In this document: in pieces, positions 39,705-47,236 of the stretch
How positions within the stretch are numbered: the stretch's first letter is position 1
Layout: the number at the start of each line of letters is the position of its first letter
Assembly (NCBI GenBank): GCA_902767725.1
Contig: CACXIM010000036.1
Coordinates: 1-52,670 of the forward strand
DNA from: an uncultured Bacteroidia bacterium
GTDB lineage: Bacteria > Bacteroidota > Bacteroidia > Bacteroidales > F082
Direction: 5' to 3'
Length of the DNA stretch: 52,670 bases
The notes under the pieces: model-generated
Seen by the model: only the letters and a program-made list of their open reading frames with translations
Told to the model about the DNA's origin: nothing
Database searches by the model: none
Position numbers and translations under genes: made by a program

Positions 39705-42302
39705 CTATTCGGTTTGCTCGCAAATCTTTTCTTGATAGTTTTGGCAAATCAATTTTTCAGAGTCACTTGTTCCAACTTGGGCAACTAGGCCATCGAGTTT
39801 TTCTATGAAGGAAGAGGAATCGTCTATGCCATTAGTATAAAAGAAATACCAATTCTCTTTTTTGTCTCCATCTTCGATGTTTCTTAGAATAGGTTTGCAT
39901 GCACTAGTCTCGTCAATGATTCGAACAAAACCGTTACTATGCCATTGGAAACGTTTATTTTTGAAAACGAACTGAATGTCCCATCCCCACCAAAAATTAC
40001 CTGCTTTTTCATTTTGTATTACGAACCGAAATCCTTCGTTTCTTGAACGTTCTATTAATTCCCATAATATTTTGTTTCGATGGGAACCACCCCAATCAAA
40101 TGTGATTGCATATTGACCATATGGTTTATAATAGCCTAGAATCCCATTCCATCTAAATCTTCCTGTGGGCTCTGTCTCAATAAATACTTTGTATGGTAAA
40201 GCATCTAGTATTGGTACGATAAATTGATTAGCATTTGAATCATTTAAAGAATTGGAAGGTTTGATATCATCCAAACTATTAGCTAATAGTATATTGTGGA
40301 CACTATTCTTCCATGTTGAAGAGCATAAAATCCATTTCCATGTACTTGCATTTGGATTGAAAACTTGTTTGTCGTACAATTGATCATTCCAATTGTTGCA
40401 TTGAATAACCAATGATTTCGTGAGAAAAACCTTATAATCTTCTTTTACACCTATACCATTCTTATCAAAATACTTTTGAACATTTCTCCATTTTTTGTCA
40501 AAACTGTTCCAACTGTCTTGTGTTACATTACCTTTTTCATCTTGAAACAGGAATCGTATTGCACCCTTGAAAAACGCATATTTCTCGGCATCTTCGATGA
40601 TTTCTTCCCATGTCTGGTAATTTGAACCATCTTGCTTCTTGTTGCTGCCCTTGTATTCGCGAGGCTTTCTGGCTTCATCAACGATTTGCTTGGCTTTGGC
40701 TATTTCTTCGGCTACTTGTTCCATAGCATGATATTGTCCTTTTAAATCGAAATCATCAACATGATTTGCCAACGCATCATAAATGTTGTGGCTTTTATTT
40801 GATAGCTTTTCTATTAACCTCAATGCAGCGTGATATGTATCAGAACTATCAATCGTTGAGTTTTCAATTATATTCCAAACAACACGCATCCATCGTGCCA
40901 AGGTTTCGCTGGAATTTTCATCATTTTCTTTAAAAAATTTCAGTAAGGCATAAAACGCAATACGGGAAGGATAGGTTTCTCTATTGTTATTGTTGGTAAT
41001 ACCTGTGTAAAAATTCCACAGTTTCTTTTCTTCAACACTGGTTCCTCTATTCCAAACTGCTTGGCAACAATTGTTGTAATTGAATCTCTTTTCGCACAAA
41101 ATATCCCAAATGTTGAAGATAGGAATCAAGCACTCTTCTACACCACATTTATTTAATATTTCATTGTAAACATCCCACGAGACAAAATCGTCTTTTGTAG
41201 GATACAAAGGCATTTCATCTATAATCTTCCTGTTAATTTTGTCATTATCAGCGTTTTGATGCTGGACAAACCAACACCTCCAAACATTCATGAAATGACG
41301 ATTGAAGAAACTCATCAACAAAGTGTCTGGCAATTCTTTCTCTGTTCTATTAATGTTTGCGACCTCCCAAAACAATTCCAGCCATGTACCGTCGATACCT
41401 GTATATTTATTAGTGATTGGGTCATATTGTCCTTTTAGTCTGTTGAGTAAGACGTCGTATGTCTTTTGTTTGCCTTCATCTTCTTTTTTCTTTTCTTCAA
41501 TATACTGTTCCAAACTTGCCTTGAAATTCTCAAATGGCGTAAGTTGCTTGCCGCGAGCATTCATTTTTACATAAGTTTCGTCGGATAACTTATGCTCTCC
41601 CATATCGACAAAATGGAATGTAATAGGACAATTGCAACCACTTGTTAGTTTTTCCGCGAAGTTTTTGAATCGGTCCTTGCCTTTAATTTGATTGTGAATT
41701 TCATCCAGCATCGTGAGCATGCCCATGACAGTTGGGTCTTTTTGCCAATCCGGATAGAACCAAGGTTGATTCGTGATAAAACGATAAATCCAGTTGTCTA
41801 TGGAATCAATATAATTCTTTGTTTTCTCGTCTTTTTCTTTGTCGTCTTCTTTCAATCTACTCTTATAGTTTTCTTCTAACAGTTTCCTATAAGCGTTGTC
41901 TGGGATAACATCGTGTTTCACCAATTCTTCACAAAACTCGCGGGAAGATTGTCGTGTCGCGTATGAGAATCGACCGAGTATGTCTTTGCAAATGCAATTG
42001 CCTTTATGACGGCAATCCGATACGGACTGGCATTTCTCAAAAACATATTTGTGAAACAAGAACAACGTAGTGAGTCTTTGTTGTCCATCAAACGGTATGA
42101 ACTTGTTTTCGTCAACACGCCCATAAACGAAATCGAAAAACAATGTTTCATTTTCAACTGTGTTTACCAATTTCCCAACAAGAGATTTTCTTACATCGGC
42201 GGCTTTTACATTATCGCGGCCTTGTGCATAGTCTCGTTGAATGATTGGTATCTCTATCCGATATTTGCTAATCAACTGATAGAATGAATATATATCGTTC
42301 AT
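39705..42302 (-). CDS. Large DUF262 (GmrS-type) protein
   Basis: 865 residues. DUF262 start: IEIPIIQRDYAQGR (16-29) and PFDGQQRLTTLFLF (70-83). VYGRVDENKF precedes the DGQQR site. The remaining about 700 residues have no motif I recognise; they include a charged helical middle and an aromatic beta-rich end (GNFWWGWDIQFVFKNKRFQW). No HNH motif is seen, so it may supply the NTP-dependent sensor to the nuclease encoded just upstream, whose stop it overlaps by 4 bp. Confidence 0.7.
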   Translation of the reverse strand: MNDIYSFYQLISKYRIEIPIIQRDYAQGRDNVKAADVRKSLVGKLVNTVENETLFFDFVYGRVDENKFIPFDGQQRLTTLFLFHKYVFEKCQSVSDCRHKGNCICKDILGRFSYATRQSSREFCEELVKHDVIPDNAYRKLLEENYKSRLKEDDKEKDEKTKNYIDSIDNWIYRFITNQPWFYPDWQKDPTVMGMLTMLDEIHNQIKGKDRFKNFAEKLTSGCNCPITFHFVDMGEHKLSDETYVKMNARGKQLTPFENFKASLEQYIEEKKKEDEGKQKTYDVLLNRLKGQYDPITNKYTGIDGTWLELFWEVANINRTEKELPDTLLMSFFNRHFMNVWRCWFVQHQNADNDKINRKIIDEMPLYPTKDDFVSWDVYNEILNKCGVEECLIPIFNIWDILCEKRFNYNNCCQAVWNRGTSVEEKKLWNFYTGITNNNNRETYPSRIAFYALLKFFKENDENSSETLARWMRVVWNIIENSTIDSSDTYHAALRLIEKLSNKSHNIYDALANHVDDFDLKGQYHAMEQVAEEIAKAKQIVDEARKPREYKGSNKKQDGSNYQTWEEIIEDAEKYAFFKGAIRFLFQDEKGNVTQDSWNSFDKKWRNVQKYFDKNGIGVKEDYKVFLTKSLVIQCNNWNDQLYDKQVFNPNASTWKWILCSSTWKNSVHNILLANSLDDIKPSNSLNDSNANQFIVPILDALPYKVFIETEPTGRFRWNGILGYYKPYGQYAITFDWGGSHRNKILWELIERSRNEGFRFVIQNEKAGNFWWGWDIQFVFKNKRFQWHSNGFVRIIDETSACKPILRNIEDGDKKENWYFFYTNGIDDSSSFIEKLDGLVAQVGTSDSEKLICQNYQEKICEQTE

Positions 42303-44239
42303 TTTTTACTCTCCTTTAATTTTACACCATAAGACTTAAGTTCATCGTTCTCTTTTAGTAGAAATGCATCAAGTTGTAGATACGCTGCGACTACTTTTGT
42401 CATCGCAGTAACATACTCTATCCCCGCTTGCTTGTCCCATAATAGTGGGTTTGTGGAATATGGCGAATAATGTTTGAAAAACACATTTCTTGTACAAATC
42501 GGAACAAACAAAGATTCTTTTTCGACATTTTCGTATTCTGCCAATTTCGCTCTCTTTTCTGGATATAGTTTGTTGTTAAAAGCAGCATTCTTATCGCCTT
42601 GCAAAAGAGCCATATTGGTTAGATGGTCATCTTTTTCGAATTCTTTTTCTAATACAAAAGTGTTATTTAACCTCTTTATAGATATTCCCATCATAGCACC
42701 GACAACAACCTTGTATAAGGGATATTGCTCATTTTCATCTTTTGCAACGATTGATTCTTTATTAATTGAATTTACGAAATCCGTCGACATTTTATCAACT
42801 GTATCTGGTTCGTTGGCTGTAAATCGAAATGATTTTGCAAATTGCTTGAGTTGGTTTATTTCATCGTCCAACCATTCCGTTTTAGGCTTTTCGTTTTGTG
42901 CATGAATATGTTCTAATGACCATTTCTTTTTTGCAGCCTCAAAGTGTTTGTCAAATGGATAACGAGACACTTCGCTTATTTGGTTTTGGGTAGTGGCAAG
43001 GTTGAATAGTAACAAAACATTGTGTATCTCATCGTTGTTGGGGCCATATTTCCAGCTTGCAAAATTAACTTCCACAATCACTTTGTCTTTGGGTTTTTCG
43101 CCAATGCCCAATGATTTCTGGCAACGACTTATCAAAGAAGACAGGAAAGTGTCTTTGGGGTTTTCTGCATCGCACAGCAAGTCTCGAAGCATTGACATGT
43201 TGTCACTTCCTTTCTGATTCATCAAATAGCCTATGTAATGGTATAATTGTCTGTTGTCGTACCATGCCTTCATTATTCGGAAAAACCTTTGAATGCTGCT
43301 CCATTGTATTTCCCAGCCTTCTTTTGCTATGGTTTCTGAATAAGTTGAGAAAATGAAATAATCATTTAGTCTTAACTCTTTTTCAATGTCATATTTGTAT
43401 TCCTTTTTGTCATTCTTTTTGCTACGCAGAATCATTTCCAACAAGAAATCGATTCTTGTGCATTCAAATCTTGCATCTTCTGGCTGTGGATTGATAAAAT
43501 ACCAGAAGGAATTGTCGTGCAGGGTTTGTTCCATTCTATCCCATTCTCCAGCCATTTCCAATTGCTTCAGACGCATGGCATCAGCATTCATCCCAGTGAA
43601 ATTGTCATCTTTCAACAGAAGGGCTTTTACTAATTCTGCATTGCTCAACGATATTTTACCGGAATTAAGACGTTTGAAGACCTCGTAGGCATTGTCTTGT
43701 GTTTCATACCAAATGACCTTGCATGAGTTCTTTATTTTATCAACAAAGTCGGGTTTCAAAGGATCTTCCTTTGCATTTTTTTTTGCATTGACAACATTTT
43801 TCGTTGAAAGCATGAAGTGAAAGTCAATATTAGCCCCGTCGTTCTCATTTATTATATTAGCTAAAAACTCGCTGCTTTTTGGCCGTGTTTGGTATTGAAC
43901 GGTTGGTAATGTTGTATTTTCAGACAGTATTTTCAAAATGATATAAATTGTTGTCAGCCTTTGTTGTCCATCAATCACTTCATACCATTGTTCCGAATCA
44001 AGAATAGCGCATTCTTTTTTTCTTTCAGAATCCATTTCTTTCACAACCAATGGCTGCAAACAATACCATGTTTTTTCTTTTGAATCTTGTAATTCTTGCG
44101 GTTTAAATTCATTTAAATCATCCAACAAGTCCTTTACCTGTCGCTCTGTCCAACGATAACCTCTTTGGTAACTTGGAACAAAGAACTTCATACCAAGAAG
44201 TTCGTTCACCGATTTCAATTCAATCTTGTTCTCTGTCAT
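42299..44239 (-). CDS. DUF262-DUF1524 (GmrSD-type) restriction protein
   Basis: 646 residues. DUF262: FFVPSYQRGYRWT (19-31) and VIDGQQRLTTIYII (88-101), then YEVFKRLNSGKISLSNAELV. DUF1524/HNH end: WSLEHIHAQN (His444, His446), HLTNMALLQGDKNAAFNNKL (539-558) and the closing KR (562-563). GmrSD proteins are type IV restriction enzymes that cut DNA with sugar-modified hydroxymethylcytosine. It has its own near-perfect promoter at 44261-44292 and overlaps the second DUF262 gene by 4 bp. Confidence 0.8.
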   Translation of the reverse strand: MTENKIELKSVNELLGMKFFVPSYQRGYRWTERQVKDLLDDLNEFKPQELQDSKEKTWYCLQPLVVKEMDSERKKECAILDSEQWYEVIDGQQRLTTIYIILKILSENTTLPTVQYQTRPKSSEFLANIINENDGANIDFHFMLSTKNVVNAKKNAKEDPLKPDFVDKIKNSCKVIWYETQDNAYEVFKRLNSGKISLSNAELVKALLLKDDNFTGMNADAMRLKQLEMAGEWDRMEQTLHDNSFWYFINPQPEDARFECTRIDFLLEMILRSKKNDKKEYKYDIEKELRLNDYFIFSTYSETIAKEGWEIQWSSIQRFFRIMKAWYDNRQLYHYIGYLMNQKGSDNMSMLRDLLCDAENPKDTFLSSLISRCQKSLGIGEKPKDKVIVEVNFASWKYGPNNDEIHNVLLLFNLATTQNQISEVSRYPFDKHFEAAKKKWSLEHIHAQNEKPKTEWLDDEINQLKQFAKSFRFTANEPDTVDKMSTDFVNSINKESIVAKDENEQYPLYKVVVGAMMGISIKRLNNTFVLEKEFEKDDHLTNMALLQGDKNAAFNNKLYPEKRAKLAEYENVEKESLFVPICTRNVFFKHYSPYSTNPLLWDKQAGIEYVTAMTKVVAAYLQLDAFLLKENDELKSYGVKLKESKK

Positions 44240-44260
44240 TTTTGACTCAGTTTAGATTTG

Positions 44261-44292
44261 CAAAACTACAAATGTTCTTCAACTTGACCAAA
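44261..44292 (-). promoter_or_regulatory. Promoter of the two-gene DUF262 operon
   Basis: Minus strand: TTTG at 44292-44289, 20-bp spacer, TAGTTTTG at 44268-44261, ATG at 44239. It partly sits between the S3 stop and the operon, so S3 and the DUF262 pair may be separate transcripts. Confidence 0.65.
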
Positions 44293-44300
44293 TAGAATTG

Positions 44301-44522
44301 CTAATCCAACGCCACATAATTAAAACCCGACTGTCCGCAACAGGCTTTTTTGTAGTTGAACCCGTAGATTCGCATGTGGGTGTCCTTGATTTCCTGGGCT
44401 TCATTGTAAAAAGGATTCGAGGTGCCGATTTTCGTGGTCACGACAATTTCCATTTCTGGTGTCAATACGGTTCCGTTTACTCTCTTGACCCTCTTGGACA
44501 TTACTTTGGATACTCTACTCAT
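44301..44522 (-). CDS. S3: 73-residue island protein, copy 3
   Basis: 73 residues from MSRVSKVMSKRVKRVNGTVL, aligned without gaps to S1 and S2 but clearly diverged (EIVVTTKIGTSNPFYNEAQE, MRIYGFNYKKACCGQSGFNY). It shares the RVKRVNGTVLTPEM core, SNPF, MRIY, YKKA and the final ALD. Starts 22 nt after hairpin H6 and is followed by the DUF262-DUF1524 gene after 61 nt. Unknown family; recurrent position in front of nuclease or ATPase genes is the main clue. Confidence 0.7.
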   Translation of the reverse strand: MSRVSKVMSKRVKRVNGTVLTPEMEIVVTTKIGTSNPFYNEAQEIKDTHMRIYGFNYKKACCGQSGFNYVALD

Positions 44523-44543
44523 AATGATTTGTTTTAAGTTTGC

Positions 44544-44586
44544 GCTGCAAAGAAAACAAAAGCCTGTGCCGAATTGAAGCACAGGC
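44544..44586 (-). promoter_or_regulatory. H6: hairpin terminator-promoter element
   Basis: Minus strand: GCCTGTGC (44586-44579), TTCAATTCG loop, GCACAGGC (44569-44562), then TTTTGTTTTCTTTGCAGC. It lies 28 nt after the PLD stop and 22 nt before S3. Confidence 0.65.
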
Positions 44587-44614
44587 TGTAATCATTTTCT
44601 TATTTCTGAAACAA

Positions 44615-45127
44615 TCAGGCTATTGGATCCCCGCAAAAATCTCTCCGTTTACATGCCTTGCAGTGCTTCCCAATCCAAACCGCATCAAATTGGTTCATGG
44701 CTTGCTCGACCAGCTCAGGATTGTCGGTGAGGATGCCGGCCTCGAAGTTGCGCGTACCCTCGCCTTTCATGCCGATGCCTGCACCTGTGAGGTTGGCGCT
44801 GCCAATATAGGCCACTTGGCCATCGAAGACCAAAATCTTGAAATGTACCCTTGGACAAAGCGCCCTCTCCAAACCATCAAACAAGGCCGGGTATTTGTCG
44901 AAGTCCTCACGAAACGCTGGACCCGGCTCTTTGGCGTGGATAAGCCGTACCTCAACGCCTTTTTTGATGAGCTGCGCCAAGACCGCAAGGAAGGGCATCG
45001 TTTGAGCTCCGACCTTGACATACAGGTCTTTGATGTCGGCGGTGCCAATCCAGAGGCTGCGTTTGACCTTGGGGACTCGAGCGAGTACTTCGGTGTAATG
45101 GGCAGAATCGGTGATGAGTTTCAGCAT
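44615..45127 (-). CDS. Single-HKD phospholipase D-family nuclease
   Basis: 170 residues from MLKLITDSAHYTEVLARV. One HKD motif: HFKILVFDGQ (His95, Lys97, Asp102) then AYIGSANLTGAG (Ser/Asn). Single-HKD proteins of this length (Nuc-like) dimerise to form the active site and cut DNA without metal. A C-terminal C-x2-C-x5-C (Cys156, 159, 165) after IGKH may bind zinc or an Fe-S group, an unusual addition. Module M2: hairpin H7, this gene alone, hairpin H6. Confidence 0.8.
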   Translation of the reverse strand: MLKLITDSAHYTEVLARVPKVKRSLWIGTADIKDLYVKVGAQTMPFLAVLAQLIKKGVEVRLIHAKEPGPAFREDFDKYPALFDGLERALCPRVHFKILVFDGQVAYIGSANLTGAGIGMKGEGTRNFEAGILTDNPELVEQAMNQFDAVWIGKHCKACKRRDFCGDPIA

Positions 45128-45199
45128 GGTTGTTGTATGTTTAGTAATGCAAAAATAACACAAGTTCTTTGAATGTGGAGGTCGCGGTTGCTGTTTTCC

Positions 45200-45242
45200 G
45201 CTGCAAAGAAAACAAAAGACTGTGCCAAATCACGGCACAGTC
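45200..45242 (-). promoter_or_regulatory. H7: hairpin element with compensated stem
   Basis: Minus strand: GACTGTGCC (45242-45234), loop, GGCACAGTC (45226-45218), then TTTTGTTTTCTTTGCAGC. The stem pair C-G of the other copies is A-T here on both arms, so pairing is kept. It is 22 nt after the AAA stop and 73 nt before the PLD start. Confidence 0.65.
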
Positions 45243-45264
45243 TCAATAATCTTTACATTGTTCT

Positions 45265-46926
45265 CTAAAAATACTTAAAGCCAATCTTATGGCTTTCTTT
45301 CTGTTCCAAACGCTCGCTGTCGCAATGCGCCATCAACTTCTCCAAGGAAGAAGCCGCATCGCCGTGCAGCACGGTGTCGATGGCATAGTGACGGGCTACA
45401 TTCTCGATTTGGCCACCGCTGAAGTCGTACTTCTCGGCCAAGACTTGAATGTCGGACTCCTGCAACTCGGGCAGCATCGAATGCCAAATTTGCATCCTTG
45501 CCTCCAACGTAGGCTTGTTGAACTTGATTTTGTAGAGGAAACGGCGTTCGAAAGCCTTGTCCATGTTTTGGGCGAGGTTGGTGGTGGCGATGAGGATGCC
45601 TTCGAGAGTCTCCATTTCCTGAAGGATGATGTTCTGGATGGAGTTCTCCATCTTCTCCACGGCACGCTCCGCTCCCTCCTGACGCTTGCCAATGATGGCG
45701 TCAGCCTCGTTGAAGAGCAGGATGGGGGTGATGGACTGCTGTGCGACCTTCTCACGATACTGGTCGAACACCGCCTTGATGTTCTTCTCACTCTCTCCAA
45801 CCCACATGCTCTTGATTTCCGAAATGTTGACCTGCATGATGTCGCGTCCCGTCTGACGCGCCAGCTGCAACACGGTTTCGGTCTTACCCGTACCAGGTGC
45901 ACCGTAGAACAAGCAGGTGAAGCCACTGCGATAGCCCTTGCCTTTCAAGCGTTCGCAAATCTCACGATAGTGCTCTTCCTCCAGCAACTGGCCCAAATCG
46001 GTCACTTGTGCTGCAACACCCTTGTCGTAAAAGAGTTGCTTCTCAACGATGTCCTCGTTTTTAATCAGGCCTTTCCTGTTGACATCCTGCCTCATCGAAG
46101 CCAAGTTCAACTCGGGAAACAGCATCTGTTTGGCTTTCCATGTCATACGGAACGACTCGCGGTTAACGAAACCGTCATCGTTGTTGTATTCAATCATCTT
46201 GATGTCGAGCAAGACATGCGTGTTGTTGACCAAACGGCTCCTGATGTAGTTCCACTCGTACCTCTTGTCGTAGAAAAAGTTCAAGTCGTGATAGCCGATG
46301 TTGTCGTCATTGTTGTTGACAAACAGGTGCGAGAACAAAAGCAGCAGCATCTCGTCCTTCTCATAAAGGTTGAAACCCTTCAGCTTTTGGACGAAAATCA
46401 AATGTTGGTTGCTGTCGAGCAGGTCGCGGAGTTTTCTTTCTGCAGCATCGGTGCTCAACTCGTTGTCGTCGCGCATTTCCATGATATCGTCGATGAGGCC
46501 AAACAACTCGGTGCAAGTCAAGCCGGAGCAATCGTGAGGCACGAATTTCTCATCGTTCTTAAAAGCATTGACTACCTCCAAGGGCACATGGTAAGTGATG
46601 CCGCTACGGGTGCGGCTGCAGTTCACCAAGCCACGGCATTCCAACTCGTCAACATCCTTCATGAGACGGATGACACGGGTGGTGCTGCACTGGAGGTGCT
46701 CGGAGAAATCACTAATGCGGATGGTGTCGTTGCTCTTGTCGATAAACAGCGACATCATCACCGACTGTTCCTTGGTGAGTTCCATCATGTCCATAAGGTA
46801 CTTGATGGGTCGCGCCGCCTTGCGGTAAAACTCCGTGTTCAGTTGCGATCCTTTCGAGAGGTCCACAATCTTTTCCACTGCGGTCAGCAGGTCCATTTTC
46901 TTGGTCGTTTTTTTCTCTGGTTCCAT
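45265..46926 (-). CDS. AAA+ ATPase of unknown partner
   Basis: 553 residues from MEPEKKTTKKMDLL with a GGAG site just upstream. The first about 300 residues are an all-helical region with a winged-helix look (SDFSEHLQCSTTRVIRLMKD). AAA+ domain: Walker A YGAPGTGKT (341-349), Walker B ILLFNEADAI (402-411, Asn for the usual first Asp, Glu kept), sensor 1 ATTN (447-450), and arginine finger FERRF (459-463). Close in style to island AAA proteins that remodel a DNA-bound partner. A long open antisense frame (45289-46944) is a shadow. Module M1. Confidence 0.8.
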   Translation of the reverse strand: MEPEKKTTKKMDLLTAVEKIVDLSKGSQLNTEFYRKAARPIKYLMDMMELTKEQSVMMSLFIDKSNDTIRISDFSEHLQCSTTRVIRLMKDVDELECRGLVNCSRTRSGITYHVPLEVVNAFKNDEKFVPHDCSGLTCTELFGLIDDIMEMRDDNELSTDAAERKLRDLLDSNQHLIFVQKLKGFNLYEKDEMLLLLFSHLFVNNNDDNIGYHDLNFFYDKRYEWNYIRSRLVNNTHVLLDIKMIEYNNDDGFVNRESFRMTWKAKQMLFPELNLASMRQDVNRKGLIKNEDIVEKQLFYDKGVAAQVTDLGQLLEEEHYREICERLKGKGYRSGFTCLFYGAPGTGKTETVLQLARQTGRDIMQVNISEIKSMWVGESEKNIKAVFDQYREKVAQQSITPILLFNEADAIIGKRQEGAERAVEKMENSIQNIILQEMETLEGILIATTNLAQNMDKAFERRFLYKIKFNKPTLEARMQIWHSMLPELQESDIQVLAEKYDFSGGQIENVARHYAIDTVLHGDAASSLEKLMAHCDSERLEQKESHKIGFKYF

Positions 46927-47022
46927 AGCTTTCTCCTTCCATAATCTTTCAACAATAATTATAGAACACAAACCGTGTTTTTTCAACCCCGGGGCGAAAA
47001 AAATTCTTCGCGCTCGGTTCAC

Positions 47023-47065
47023 GCTGCAAAGAAAAAGAAAGCCTGTGCCAAATTATTGCACAGGC
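47023..47065 (-). promoter_or_regulatory. H8: hairpin element at the upstream edge of the island
   Basis: Minus strand: GCCTGTGC (47065-47058), loop with TTTGG, GCACAGGC (47048-47041), then TTTCTTTTTCTTTGCAGC. It precedes the AAA gene by 97 nt and lies 21 nt after the stop of the gene remnant at 47087. Confidence 0.65.
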
Positions 47066-47086
47066 AAATCTGAACCGCAGAATTTT

Positions 47087-47182
47087 TTAATATCCAATTA
47101 TCGCCACATCCTCAATCAACTTTGTTAGGGTGTATTTCCCCTCGAACTCGAATAAGATGAGTATAGCAAAATTGATGGATTT
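47087..47182 (-). pseudogene. Possible 3' remnant of a lost island gene
   Basis: AT-rich open frame on the minus strand ending LFEFEGKYTLTKLIEDVAII-GY at a TAA (47089-47087), with no start codon before the frame runs into the psuK promoter. The stop lies 21 nt from H8, the same distance as true gene ends elsewhere in the island. It may be what is left of the gene that once preceded H8. Confidence 0.3.
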
Positions 47183-47207
47183 TTTAAAATGAAAAGCCCC
47201 TTTTTCG

Positions 47208-47215
47208 TATTTTTG
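47208..47215 (+). promoter_or_regulatory. -7 element of psuK
   Basis: TATTTTTG, 21 nt before the ATG at 47237; no clear -33 box. Confidence 0.45.
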
Positions 47216-47236
47216 CACCAAACAAAGCATTAGAAC

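Noticed and set aside
45289-46944. A 551-codon open frame on the plus strand opposite the AAA gene
   Set aside because: It mirrors the codon bias of the AAA+ gene, whose motifs are clear, and shows no recognisable protein features.
30656-47065. The H elements as integron attC sites
   Set aside because: They lie between genes like attC sites and form hairpins, but they lack GTTRRRY/RYYYAAC core sites, no integrase gene is present, and all genes share one strand with several multi-gene modules.
30656-47065. The H elements as a CRISPR array
   Set aside because: Spacing is from 0.6 to 5 kb with intact genes between, not short spacers.
29126-47065. The island as a prophage
   Set aside because: No capsid, portal, terminase, tail, lysis or integrase gene is visible. 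The FtsK-like and small helical genes alone do not support a prophage.
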